From Desulfosporosinus shakirovi (GTDB lineage Bacteria; Bacillota; Desulfitobacteriia; Desulfitobacteriales; Desulfitobacteriaceae): a DNA stretch of 64,000 nt. The notes under the pieces were generated by a model. That model made no database searches. It saw only the letters and a list, made by a program, of their open reading frames with translations, and was not told the origin of the DNA. The stretch is taken from the NCBI RefSeq assembly GCF_020595055.1, contig NZ_JAJDOO010000015.1:1-64000 (forward strand), in the 5' to 3' direction. The translations under genes were made by a program, and so were the position numbers. Below are positions 42,267-50,628 of this stretch, piece after piece (position 1 is the first letter of the stretch; the number at the start of each line of letters is the position of its first letter).

Positions 42267-42349
42267 GTGTGTTGAAAACATAGGACCCAAAAGATGTTGG
42301 AGAGGTATCTCTGAACAAAAAAGTATGTAGAGAAAGGTGTTGTTTGTTT

Positions 42350-43093
42350 ATGGCAAGATTTGATGGAAGAATTGCCTTAATTACCGGTGGAGCCAAAGGG
42401 ATCGGGGAGTCGATTGTGAGGAAGTTTTATGCTGAGGGAGCAAAGGTTGTGATAATTGATGTCGATGCGGCCGGAGCTCAACAATTGGCACTCGAACTTG
42501 ACCCCAGCGGCGAAAAGGCTATTGGTCTGGGATGTAATATTGTCAATCGACCTGAGGTGAAAGCTGCTTTCGTAGCGATTGCAGACAAGTTTGGTACGGT
42601 GGATATCCTTGTGAATAATGCCGGAATTACGCGAGATGCCATATTTCATAAAATGACAGAGCAACAATGGGATGATGTGATCGCCGTGAATGGTAAAGGT
42701 TTATTTAACTGCACACAAGAAGCTTGGCTGATTATGAAAGATAAGAAATACGGAAAAATTTGCAATTTGTCTTCGACAAATTCCAGCGGCGAAGCCGGAC
42801 AGGCTAATTATTCTTTTACCAAAGCGGGTATTATTGCTGTGACGAAGAGTCTGGCCAGAGAAGGCGGAAGATATAATATCAATGTTAACTGTGTACGACC
42901 CGGTGTGATTGATACTGAGATGATGCGTGCTGTGCCGAAGAATGTGCTTGAAGATTTGGTCAACAAGACCGCATTTAAGAGAATGGGGAAACCGTCGGAA
43001 GTAGCTGACGCCGTCGCATATTTGTGCAGTGAAGAAGCCTCCTGGGTTACTGGGGAGGAACTTTTGGTGGCCGGAGGCTACATGTACAGATAG
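42350..43093 (+). CDS. Short-chain dehydrogenase (3-hydroxyacyl-CoA dehydrogenase/FabG-PhaB type)
   Basis: 247 residues: Rossmann motif TGGAKGIG near residues 13-20, NNAGITRDAIFHKM, catalytic Ser/Tyr/Lys in LSSTNSS and NYSFTKAG (YxxxK), and NCVRPGVIDTEMM. The NNAGITRD stretch is typical of acetoacetyl-CoA reductases. In this catabolic setting it probably oxidises a 3-hydroxyacyl-CoA for the thiolase encoded next. ATG 42350 is preferred; TTG 42344 is closer to AAAGGTG and remains possible. A related paralogue lies at 46139. Confidence 0.87.
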   Translation: MARFDGRIALITGGAKGIGESIVRKFYAEGAKVVIIDVDAAGAQQLALELDPSGEKAIGLGCNIVNRPEVKAAFVAIADKFGTVDILVNNAGITRDAIFHKMTEQQWDDVIAVNGKGLFNCTQEAWLIMKDKKYGKICNLSSTNSSGEAGQANYSFTKAGIIAVTKSLAREGGRYNINVNCVRPGVIDTEMMRAVPKNVLEDLVNKTAFKRMGKPSEVADAVAYLCSEEASWVTGEELLVAGGYMYR

Positions 43094-43140
43094 CTCGGGA
43101 TACTAACGGCAAGCCGACAGTATAAGGGCGAGGAGGAATA

Positions 43141-44322
43141 GTGTTGCAAGAGGTTGTTATAGTCAGTGGGGTTCGTACTCCCATCGCCTCATTCGGTGGT
43201 GCCCTGAAAGGGTACGGGGCGGCAAATTTAGGGGCGCTGGTTATTAAAGAAGCGGTTCGCAGGGCAGGGATTCAAGGAGAGCAAGTGGATGAAGTCATCA
43301 TGGGAAATGTTTTGCAAGCCGGGCTGGGTCAGAATCCCGCCCGCCAGGCAGCCTTAAAAGCAGGGCTACCTGTGGAAACGACTGCGCAAACCATTAATGT
43401 GGTTTGCGGTTCGGGACTTAAATCGATTGTTTCTGCGGCTCAGGCCATTATGGCCGGAGATGCCGATATTGTTGTAGCAGGCGGGATGGAAATCATGTCG
43501 GATGCCCCCTTTGTCTTGAACCAAGCCAGATGGGGCCAAAGCATGGGCAACGGCACAATTGTAGACAGTATGATCAAGGATGGTCTGTGGTGTGCCTTTA
43601 ATGATTACCATATGGGGATTACTGCGGAGAATGTCGCTGAAAAATTTAGCATTGGCCGCGTGGAGCAGGATGAGTTTGCAGCTGGGAGCCAGGAAAAGGC
43701 TGTGGCTGCAATTGAAAAAGGACGGTTTGCGGAAGAGATCGTACCGGTGGTTATTCCGCAAAGAAAAGGGGAAGCGGTTATTTTCGACACCGATGAACAC
43801 CCCCGGACGGGAACAACGGTGGAAACTTTAGCGAAGTTAAGACCCGCTTTCAAAACAGACGGTACGGTAACCGCCGGCAATGCTTCCGGCATTAATGATG
43901 CGGCGGCGGCCTGTGTCATGATGAGTAAAGAGAAAGCTGATTCCTTAGGGCTCGCTTATCTTGCGGTATTGAAAGGATATGGAATGGCAGGGGTGGATCC
44001 GGCTATTATGGGAGTCGGACCGGTCAACGCTGTAAAAAAGGCTTTGCAGAAAGCAGACGTCGGGATGGAAGAGCTTGATCTTATTGAAGCCAATGAAGCC
44101 TTTGCCTCCCAGACCTTAGCAGTGGCCAAGGAATTGGGCTTTCCACCAAAGAAAGTGAATGTCAATGGAGGTGCAATCGCTTTAGGGCATCCGATTGGCG
44201 CAAGCGGCACCCGGATTCTCGTAACTTTACTGTATGAGATGAAGAAAAGAAACGATAAACTCGGCCTGGCGACCCTTTGTATCGGCGGCGGGCAGGGGAT
44301 TGCGGTTGTCGTTGAGCGCTAG
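43141..44322 (+). CDS. Acetyl-CoA C-acetyltransferase (thiolase)
   Basis: A complete 393-residue thiolase: Cys89 in [10 protein letters not shown] is the acyl-accepting residue. [17 protein letters not shown] (active His) and CIGGGQG (second Cys) are all present. Typical biosynthetic/acetoacetyl-CoA type by length. It starts with GTG 43141, close behind GAGGAGG. With the dehydrogenases and the CoA-transferase it would convert a C4 hydroxyacid to acetyl-CoA; pathway direction is inferred. Confidence 0.93.
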   Translation: MLQEVVIVSGVRTPIASFGGALKGYGAANLGALVIKEAVRRAGIQGEQVDEVIMGNVLQAGLGQNPARQAALKAGLPVETTAQTINVVCGSGLKSIVSAAQAIMAGDADIVVAGGMEIMSDAPFVLNQARWGQSMGNGTIVDSMIKDGLWCAFNDYHMGITAENVAEKFSIGRVEQDEFAAGSQEKAVAAIEKGRFAEEIVPVVIPQRKGEAVIFDTDEHPRTGTTVETLAKLRPAFKTDGTVTAGNASGINDAAAACVMMSKEKADSLGLAYLAVLKGYGMAGVDPAIMGVGPVNAVKKALQKADVGMEELDLIEANEAFASQTLAVAKELGFPPKKVNVNGGAIALGHPIGASGTRILVTLLYEMKKRNDKLGLATLCIGGGQGIAVVVER

Positions 44323-44339
44323 CGGCTAATATCAAAACA

Positions 44340-44369
44340 GGATTTGCGTCATCTAAAAAGCGCAAATCC
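44340..44369 (+). terminator. Hairpin between thiolase and thioredoxin genes
   Basis: GGATTTGCG (44340-44348) pairs with CGCAAATCC (44361-44369). No T-run follows, so it probably attenuates or protects the transcript rather than ending it. Confidence 0.45.
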
Positions 44370-44411
44370 TCATAGAAAATATAATACGTCTGATATAAAG
44401 GAGTGGGGAAT

Positions 44412-44738
44412 ATGCCATTACAACAATTAAATTCAAATACTTTTGAGGAGATGATTTACGACAAGGGGAAGCCTTGTTTGGTTATTTTTTCAAGAAAAAC
44501 CTGTCACGTTTGCAAACAAGTTGTGCCGCTTTTGGAAGAATTACAACCGAAATATGAAGGTGTCTTTGGTTTCTATTATGTCGATATAGAAGAAAATGCC
44601 GGTTTATTTCAGCGGTTCTCCTTAAAAGGTGTGCCGCAAATTCTCTATTTTAATGAAGGGGAATTCCAGGGAAAACATGCCGGACTTGTGGATGAGGAAA
44701 AAGTGGAAGAAAAAATTGCAGCAGTCCAAGAAGCTTAA
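44412..44738 (+). CDS. Thioredoxin-like protein
   Basis: 108 residues with a thioredoxin fold: active site CHVC near residues 31-34 in FSRKTCHVCK, the strand FYYVDIEENAG, and cis-proline loop KGVPQILYF. It departs from the classical WCGPC, as do thioredoxins dedicated to particular partners. ATG 44412 is preceded by GGAGTGGGG. The gene stands 20 bases before the reductase gene, which very likely reduces it. What the pair does in an acyl-CoA cluster is unknown. Confidence 0.88.
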   Translation: MPLQQLNSNTFEEMIYDKGKPCLVIFSRKTCHVCKQVVPLLEELQPKYEGVFGFYYVDIEENAGLFQRFSLKGVPQILYFNEGEFQGKHAGLVDEEKVEEKIAAVQEA

Positions 44739-44758
44739 TGAAAAAGGAGTAGAGTGAA

Positions 44759-45979
44759 ATGGAAGACGCCAATAATTCTTATGACTTGATCATCATTGGC
44801 GGCGGACCTGCCGGCCTTTCTGCAGCGATTTATGGCGGCAGAGCGAAACTCAAGACCCTTCTCATTAATAAGGGGACGCTGGGGGGAATGGCTGATACCA
44901 CCCGGGAAATTGTGAATTATCCGGGAACTATCAAGGTCAGCGGCCCGGATCTCATGGGTGATTTTGCCAAACATGCTGAAAGCTTTGGCGTTGAGTTTTT
45001 AAAAGATGAGGTTGTCGGTACGGATTTTGCCGGGGAACGAAAAAAGGTGACCACGAAAAAGAAGAAAGAATTCTTTGCTAAGGCAGTAATTATTGCTGTC
45101 GGTAATGAACCGAGACTTCTGGACATCCCGGGGGAAAAGGAACTTCAAGGCAGCGGGGTTGCCTATTGTGCAACTTGTGATGCGGAGTTTTTCGAAGGAG
45201 AAGATGTCGTTGTCATCGGAAGCGGAGACCAGGCCATCGAAGAAGGCATGTATATTGCCAAGTTTGCGCGAAAAGTAACCGTTATTGTACTTCACGATGA
45301 GGGGATTTTAGATTGCAATAAAGTCAGTGCCGAAGGCGCGTTGAGGCACGAAAAGATGGAATTTGTCTGGAATTCCACGATTGAAGAAGTCTTGGGAGAA
45401 GAGAGCGTCGAAGGGGTAAAAATCAGAAATATCAAAACAGGGGAATTAACTGAATTTCCTTGTCAGGGGGTATTCTTCTTTGTGGGCATGATTCCTTCCA
45501 CGCAGTTTTTAAAAGCAAGTAGACTGGAGATGGACAAAAGAGGGTATATTCCTGTCAGCGAACAGATGGAAACGAATCTGGAAGGTGTTTATGCCGTAGG
45601 AGATAATCGCAGTAAATATTTGAGACAAGTGGTTACGGCAGCAAGCGACGGCGCAACAGCGGCAGTAGCGGCCGAACGATATATCGAAGAGCAAGACTCC
45701 TTTCAACTGAAGGTTTTGCAAAGTGAGAAAAAGGTATTGCTCCTCTTCTTTGACGCTTTTAATCATGAGAGCCTGGAATTCAGCACCTCATTGGAAGAAG
45801 TCAACCTGGAACTCCCGGAAAGCTACAAGATCGTCAAAATAGACATGGCTACCAAGAAGAATTTGGCACATAAATATCAGATTGACAAGGTGCCGTCCGT
45901 GGTGTTGCTGGAGAAAGGGCTGGAAATCAAGCGCCTGAATTGTTGCACAGGTAAAGACAAGCTAAAATCTCAATTATAA
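44759..45979 (+). CDS. Thioredoxin reductase with extra C-terminal thioredoxin-fold domain
   Basis: 406 residues. Residues 1-312 form a complete NADPH-dependent thioredoxin reductase: GGGPAGLSAAIY (FAD), redox CATC at 137-140, GSGDQAIEEG (NADPH) and GVYAVGDNRS. About 85 further residues (about 320-406) look like a thioredoxin fold (VLLLFFDAF, VPSVVLLEKG) without CxxC; a CC pair lies near residue 397. This extension is absent from ordinary TrxB. Adjacent to its likely substrate thioredoxin. Function of the added domain is unknown; docking of a partner is plausible. Confidence 0.87.
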   Translation: MEDANNSYDLIIIGGGPAGLSAAIYGGRAKLKTLLINKGTLGGMADTTREIVNYPGTIKVSGPDLMGDFAKHAESFGVEFLKDEVVGTDFAGERKKVTTKKKKEFFAKAVIIAVGNEPRLLDIPGEKELQGSGVAYCATCDAEFFEGEDVVVIGSGDQAIEEGMYIAKFARKVTVIVLHDEGILDCNKVSAEGALRHEKMEFVWNSTIEEVLGEESVEGVKIRNIKTGELTEFPCQGVFFFVGMIPSTQFLKASRLEMDKRGYIPVSEQMETNLEGVYAVGDNRSKYLRQVVTAASDGATAAVAAERYIEEQDSFQLKVLQSEKKVLLLFFDAFNHESLEFSTSLEEVNLELPESYKIVKIDMATKKNLAHKYQIDKVPSVVLLEKGLEIKRLNCCTGKDKLKSQL

Positions 45980-46138
45980 AATATCCATGGGGATAAGGGT
46001 GTAAATAGTCATCCCCGTCCGTGGGGGCTGTACAATGGTATTCTACATGACGGTTATCATAATATTTGGATATACCTAAAGTTTAAAGTTCGTTTGAGTT
46101 ATAGAGTAAACAGCAGAATAGGGAAGGAGATACTTGAA

Positions 46139-46879
46139 ATGCGGACATTGAAAGGAAAATACGCAGTAGTAACCGGAGCCGGTAAGGGGATCGGTGCGGC
46201 TATCGCCAAACGCTTCATTGAAGACGAAGCTGCGGGCGTCGCTATATTGGAATATGATTACGAGCTTGCCAAAAGAACTGCGGCAGAAATAGACCCCTCC
46301 GGAGAAAGAGTGCTGGCTGTGAAATGCGACGTGGGAAGCGAGGCGCAGGTCTCAGAAGCGATCAAAACGGTGGCGGAAAAATTCGGAACCATCGATATCC
46401 TGGTCAATAACGCCGGGATCACAAGGGACGCAATCTTCCACAAGATGACGGACGAAGCATGGCATGCGGTGTTAAACGTAAACTTGAACGGTACCTACTA
46501 TACCTGCAAATATGTTTTTCCCATAATGCGTGAGAAGTGCTGCGGCAGGATCGTCAATATTGCCTCAACTTCCGCCTTTGGGAACCCGGGCCAGGCGAAC
46601 TACGCAGCGTCGAAAGGAGCGGTCATCAGTTTTACGAAGACTCTGGCCAAAGAAGGCGGGCCCAAAAATGTTACGGTCAATTGCATCGCACCGGGGTTTG
46701 TCAATACGGATATGGCCAACGAGGTGCCGCCGGAGATCTTAGCTGAACAGATCAGGCAGATCCCGTTAAAGAGGCTGGGAGAACCGGAAGATATCGCCGC
46801 GGTTGCGGCATTTCTCGGGAGTGACGACGCGAGCTACGTGTCAGGACAGTGCATTGTGGTCAGCGGCGGATCGAGATAA
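46139..46879 (+). CDS. Short-chain dehydrogenase (FabG/PhaB type), second copy
   Basis: 246 residues: TGAGKGIG (residues 12-19), NNAGITRDAIFHKM, catalytic YAASKGA (YxxxK), and NCIAPGFVNTDMA. It shares the NNAGITRDAIFHKMT block with the gene at 42350. ATG 46139 is preceded by AAGGAGA; an upstream TTG frame is ignored. Its third-position GC looks higher than that of flanking genes, hinting at separate origin. Last gene before a strong terminator; possibly a 3-hydroxyacyl-CoA dehydrogenase. Confidence 0.88.
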   Translation: MRTLKGKYAVVTGAGKGIGAAIAKRFIEDEAAGVAILEYDYELAKRTAAEIDPSGERVLAVKCDVGSEAQVSEAIKTVAEKFGTIDILVNNAGITRDAIFHKMTDEAWHAVLNVNLNGTYYTCKYVFPIMREKCCGRIVNIASTSAFGNPGQANYAASKGAVISFTKTLAKEGGPKNVTVNCIAPGFVNTDMANEVPPEILAEQIRQIPLKRLGEPEDIAAVAAFLGSDDASYVSGQCIVVSGGSR

Positions 46880-46910
46880 AGAATAAGATGGGATGAACAT
46901 CGACAAAACA

Positions 46911-46955
46911 AAAGCGTCCTCACGCCACTTTGGTAGTGTAATGAGGACGCTTTTT
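46911..46955 (+). terminator. Terminator of the sigma-54-controlled plus-strand unit
   Basis: AAAGCGTCCTCA (46911-46922) pairs with TGAGGACGCTTT (46942-46953), with an inner CCACT/AGTG stem and five T. Confidence 0.9.
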
Positions 46956-47036
46956 GAGGGTTGTAACCACTTAGTATTTTAGAGACTGAGTTTTCACATG
47001 CCCCTTTTATCTTAAGCGTTAGTCCAACATTAAACA

Positions 47037-47933
47037 TTAATTATCCGAAAATATCCGCATGAAATTCGCAAGAAACTTTGGACGATATTGGTTCTTTTTA
47101 TAAATTAAACATATATCCAAATTAATTTGAAAATCATCCAATAATAGTATTTTTACTTGAGGATTTTCATTTAACTTCCATGTACTAATGTAAGGTTCAG
47201 GAATAATTGTAATTCCAAGGCCTAATTCTACTAATTTAAGGGCAATATCTTGAGTGTCTACAGAGTAAATACTATCCCTTTTTATAGCATCTCCTAATAA
47301 GCTGAAAATCTCTTCCCGATAAACCCCTTGACGCCGCAAAATTATTCGTTCATCCAATAGCTGGTTGAGTGAAATTTTATCTTGTTTTGCAAAGGGATGA
47401 TTATATGAAACAATTGCGACAGAACTTACGTTCGACAATATTTTGCATTGCATATCTGATAATTCAATGACTGATTTTATTCTACTGTTCACAGAAATTA
47501 AAGCTACATCAACATTACCATTAAGAAGGCACTCAATAAGTTCTAATGTTCCGCTTTCAACCATTTCAACTCGAATGTCGGGACAAATTTTTGCGAATTC
47601 CATCAATTTATTAGGGACTATATCAAGCGTTGTAACAGAAACAAAACCCAGTTTGATAGATCCGACTTCCGGATTAACTATTTCAGAAATAGCATTTTCC
47701 ATGCTGGTAACTGCTTCAAGGACGGATTTGACTAAGGGCAGAAGTTGTTTACCTTCCGAAGTTAAGGCGATTTTTCTTCCTTGCTTCTCAAATAATGGTA
47801 ACCCAATTTCTTTTTGAAATTCATTAATTTGCTGGCTTATTGAAGGTTCACTTATAAAAAGCTTGGCTGCCGCTTCTCTCATTGTTCCATACTTAACGAT
47901 AGAGTCAAAATAGCGAAGCTGCCGCATTTCCAT
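47037..47933 (-). CDS. LysR-family transcriptional regulator
   Basis: 298 residues with an N-terminal winged helix-turn-helix (MREAAAKLFISEPSISQQINEFQKEIG, about 17-43) and a LysR effector domain from about 90 to the end. GAGGTG precedes the ATG. It is divergent from the hydrolase gene at 48144, so it probably regulates the hydrolase-MFS-phosphodiesterase genes. No diagnostic effector motif. The 210-bp gap between them is A/T-rich and holds both promoters. Confidence 0.9.
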   Translation of the reverse strand: MEMRQLRYFDSIVKYGTMREAAAKLFISEPSISQQINEFQKEIGLPLFEKQGRKIALTSEGKQLLPLVKSVLEAVTSMENAISEIVNPEVGSIKLGFVSVTTLDIVPNKLMEFAKICPDIRVEMVESGTLELIECLLNGNVDVALISVNSRIKSVIELSDMQCKILSNVSSVAIVSYNHPFAKQDKISLNQLLDERIILRRQGVYREEIFSLLGDAIKRDSIYSVDTQDIALKLVELGLGITIIPEPYISTWKLNENPQVKILLLDDFQINLDICLIYKKNQYRPKFLANFMRIFSDN

Positions 47934-48143
47934 CCAATCACCTCGTTTAATTGATAGCTAAAGCTTATCAATCATTCTTAATCGTTAATTATCACCTCAG
48001 ATTAACTATAGTATAATTCATTTAAAGAAAATTGGAAATACAATTCAAAAATAAGGGTTTTCACTAAAATCATGATTATGTTTACTCTTTACTATAAAAG
48101 TGTACCTGGTGAAGGATAAAGGATCTAAAAGGAGAGGGATACA

Positions 48144-48917
48144 ATGTCGTGGAGGATAATTCCTTTGGAACTAGGCCGTCTTAGTGTGTTTGCCAAGGTT
48201 TTGGCATGGGATGAAAGTTTGAACAATGAAGGGAATACAAGGAGAACACAAGTGCCCCTGATTGGTTGGTTACTCATCAATGACCAAACCGGAGAGAAAC
48301 TATTGGTTGATAGTGGGGGAGGCGAGGATGAGGAATTTGGGAGAAAATATCATAACCCGCTAACCTGTAAAACAGAGAATCATTTAGTTGTAGCTTTAAA
48401 GAAGTTCAACACAACCGTAGAAGAAATAAAAACAGTGATTTTGACCCATCTGCATTGGGATCATGCCTGGGGTGTCTTCAAATTGCCTCAAGCTAAAGTA
48501 ATCGTACAGAAAGCCGAATTACAATATGCTGTGGCGCCGGATGCCAAATTTATTAGAGTATATGAGTTGGATCTTTCGCACCAGATCCCATATTTCATGA
48601 GATATTTCAATCAGATTCAAACGGTTTCCGGTGATGTGGATTTTGCAGACGGAATTAAGTTATTGTTTCTGCCCGGACATTCAGCAGGTTCACAGGGGGT
48701 GATGGTTGATACAAGTAAAGGTAAATATATAATTCCCGGTGACTTAGTCAATATAAAGAAGAATTGGGAAGAAAATCTTCCGCCGGGAATTCACACTGAT
48801 CTGGAGACTTGCTATGCGAGTATGAAAAAGTTACGGGAGATTGCTGCTGAAAATAAGGCAACCGTACTGTACGATCATGATATTGCTGCGTTTGAACAAT
48901 TAAAACATATGCTTTAA
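48144..48917 (+). CDS. Metallo-beta-lactamase-fold hydrolase (N-acyl homoserine lactonase-like)
   Basis: 257 residues. The di-metal motif THLHWDHAWG (HxHxDH) lies near residues 101-110; GHSAGSQG and the late LYDHD segment supply the other ligands. It most resembles the AHL-lactonase family (AttM/AiiA), which also opens gamma-butyrolactones. With MFS carrier and phosphodiesterase downstream and a LysR gene opposite, it probably opens a lactone or ester of an imported compound. AAAAGGAGAGGG precedes the ATG. Quorum-signal breakdown is not implied. Confidence 0.85.
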   Translation: MSWRIIPLELGRLSVFAKVLAWDESLNNEGNTRRTQVPLIGWLLINDQTGEKLLVDSGGGEDEEFGRKYHNPLTCKTENHLVVALKKFNTTVEEIKTVILTHLHWDHAWGVFKLPQAKVIVQKAELQYAVAPDAKFIRVYELDLSHQIPYFMRYFNQIQTVSGDVDFADGIKLLFLPGHSAGSQGVMVDTSKGKYIIPGDLVNIKKNWEENLPPGIHTDLETCYASMKKLREIAAENKATVLYDHDIAAFEQLKHML

Positions 48918-49104
48918 AGACAAATGAAGAGTGGTTTGATGCTTAGTATCTTCGTTGATAGGAACCTAGGATTACTATGGATGAATTTATTATAGAAAAA
49001 CAAGTTTGCTTTTAAAAACAGAAAGGTGGTGTATGGTGAGATGAATTTAGTTCTCCTAATTGGGCGGCCGACCTATAGGAGAGCGCTTATCATGTTAAAC
49101 AAAC

Positions 49105-49142
49105 TAAACAGATAAAGTACGTATCTGTACTTTATCTGTTTA
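49105..49142. promoter_or_regulatory. 16-bp perfect inverted repeat upstream of the MFS gene
   Basis: TAAACAGATAAAGTAC (49105-49120) and GTACTTTATCTGTTTA (49127-49142) are exact complements around GTATCT. It ends 49 bp before the MFS start and could be an operator or a terminator/attenuator; no T-run follows on the plus strand. The rest of 48918-49191 has no gene. Confidence 0.6.
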
Positions 49143-49191
49143 AAATTAGGTAGTGAGTGCTCATTCTTCTAAATGTAGAGGGAGGAAATTT

Positions 49192-50541
49192 ATGAACACA
49201 CAACTTGAAGGTAAAACTGTATCCGGAATTTCCCAGAACCTAAAACTGTCTAATACTCATTACTTTATTATTATTTGTGCAGCGCTGGGATTTTTTGTTG
49301 ATTCACTTGATTTGTATATCGTAGCTTATGCAATGCCTTTTATGGTAACTGAGTGGAAGATTGACGCCATTACCAATGGCGTTTTAGCTTCAGCCGGTAT
49401 CTGGGGTGCACTTATTGGATCTTTAGCATGGGGACCTATTTCAGACAAAATAGGACGAAAATGGTCCCTGGTTCTAACAATAGCTGGATTCTCAGCACTT
49501 ACCGGAGCAATTTATTTCACAACAAATACAACCCAATTTATGGTTATTCGCTTTGCATCCGGCTTTTTCTTGGGGGGTGCAATACCCATCGCAGGTGTTT
49601 TCACCTCGGAAATTGCACCTTTTGCAATTCGGGGAAAATTAACATCTGTCTTAGGTTGTTTTTTTCCGGCCGGTTTGTTGGGCGCTTCGCTGATATCTCT
49701 TTTTATTGCCCCGGTTTTTGGTTGGAGAGCGATGTTTATCGTTGGAGCGGTACCAATTATCTTAGCAGTTGCATGTATCAAATTACCTGAGTCACCACTT
49801 TGGCTGGCTGCTAAAGGGCGTCAAGAAGAGGCGATTGCAGTATTAAGGCGCTTAGGTGCAAGTGAAGAAGATTTAAATCAGGTAATTATAGAAAAAGCCA
49901 AGGATGAGCAAGAGATAAAAACAAAGAAAGTTTCCCCAGCAGTACTTTTTGGACCTAAATATAGAAAACGCTTTGCTTTTACGACTTCTTTCTATTTCTT
50001 TACGAATCTTGCCTACTTTGGCTTTGCAATGTGGCTGCCCTCCCTTTTGAATACCGTATATGGAATACCTAAAACCGAAACATTTAAGCTTACCCTGGCA
50101 GTAGCGTGTGTGGCCATATTAGGCAGAGCATATTCAGCTTGGGCCATTGAAAAGTTCGGACGAAAGACCATGGCTTATGTGGGTTACGGTGTTGCCGGAG
50201 CGGCTTCCATAGCCGTTATGTTCGTTAACAATGTAACTCTCTTAGTAGCTATACTTATTATTATGCCTTTCTTTTATGAGCAAGGTGCAGGACTCACCGT
50301 ATCATGGGTTCCGGAACTCTACCCGCCTGAAATAAGGGCTACGGCTAATGCCTGGTCAAACTCGGCAGGAAGAATTAGTTCAGCCTGCGCTCCGATCCTC
50401 TTTGGATATATTATATCAACAGGTGCAGTTTTTGGAATTTATTTAGTGATGGCGGGATGTTTCTGGTTGTTATGCTTCTTGTCCAAAACCATAGGGATTG
50501 AAACAAAAGGCAAAACATTGGAAGAAATTGAAGCAGCATAA
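49192..50541 (+). CDS. MFS transporter (organic acid/sugar-porter type)
   Basis: 449 residues with twelve hydrophobic segments. The loop 2-3 signature WGPISDKIGRKWSL and loop 8-9 repeat EKFGRKTMAY are intact, and FVDSLDLYIVAYAMP in helix 1 resembles the AAHS/organic-acid branch. It is a proton-driven carrier for an organic anion or related solute. ATG 49192 follows GGGAGGAAA. Probably co-regulated with the hydrolase and phosphodiesterase genes. A remnant of a very similar gene start lies at 52889. Confidence 0.88.
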   Translation: MNTQLEGKTVSGISQNLKLSNTHYFIIICAALGFFVDSLDLYIVAYAMPFMVTEWKIDAITNGVLASAGIWGALIGSLAWGPISDKIGRKWSLVLTIAGFSALTGAIYFTTNTTQFMVIRFASGFFLGGAIPIAGVFTSEIAPFAIRGKLTSVLGCFFPAGLLGASLISLFIAPVFGWRAMFIVGAVPIILAVACIKLPESPLWLAAKGRQEEAIAVLRRLGASEEDLNQVIIEKAKDEQEIKTKKVSPAVLFGPKYRKRFAFTTSFYFFTNLAYFGFAMWLPSLLNTVYGIPKTETFKLTLAVACVAILGRAYSAWAIEKFGRKTMAYVGYGVAGAASIAVMFVNNVTLLVAILIIMPFFYEQGAGLTVSWVPELYPPEIRATANAWSNSAGRISSACAPILFGYIISTGAVFGIYLVMAGCFWLLCFLSKTIGIETKGKTLEEIEAA

Positions 50542-50628
50542 CGTTTTGTGACATTTCTGCTTGCTTCAGACCCGATATGGAATGTTGCGTAAAGCGGGTT
50601 TTAAAATATTTGTGACGAAAGGATGATT

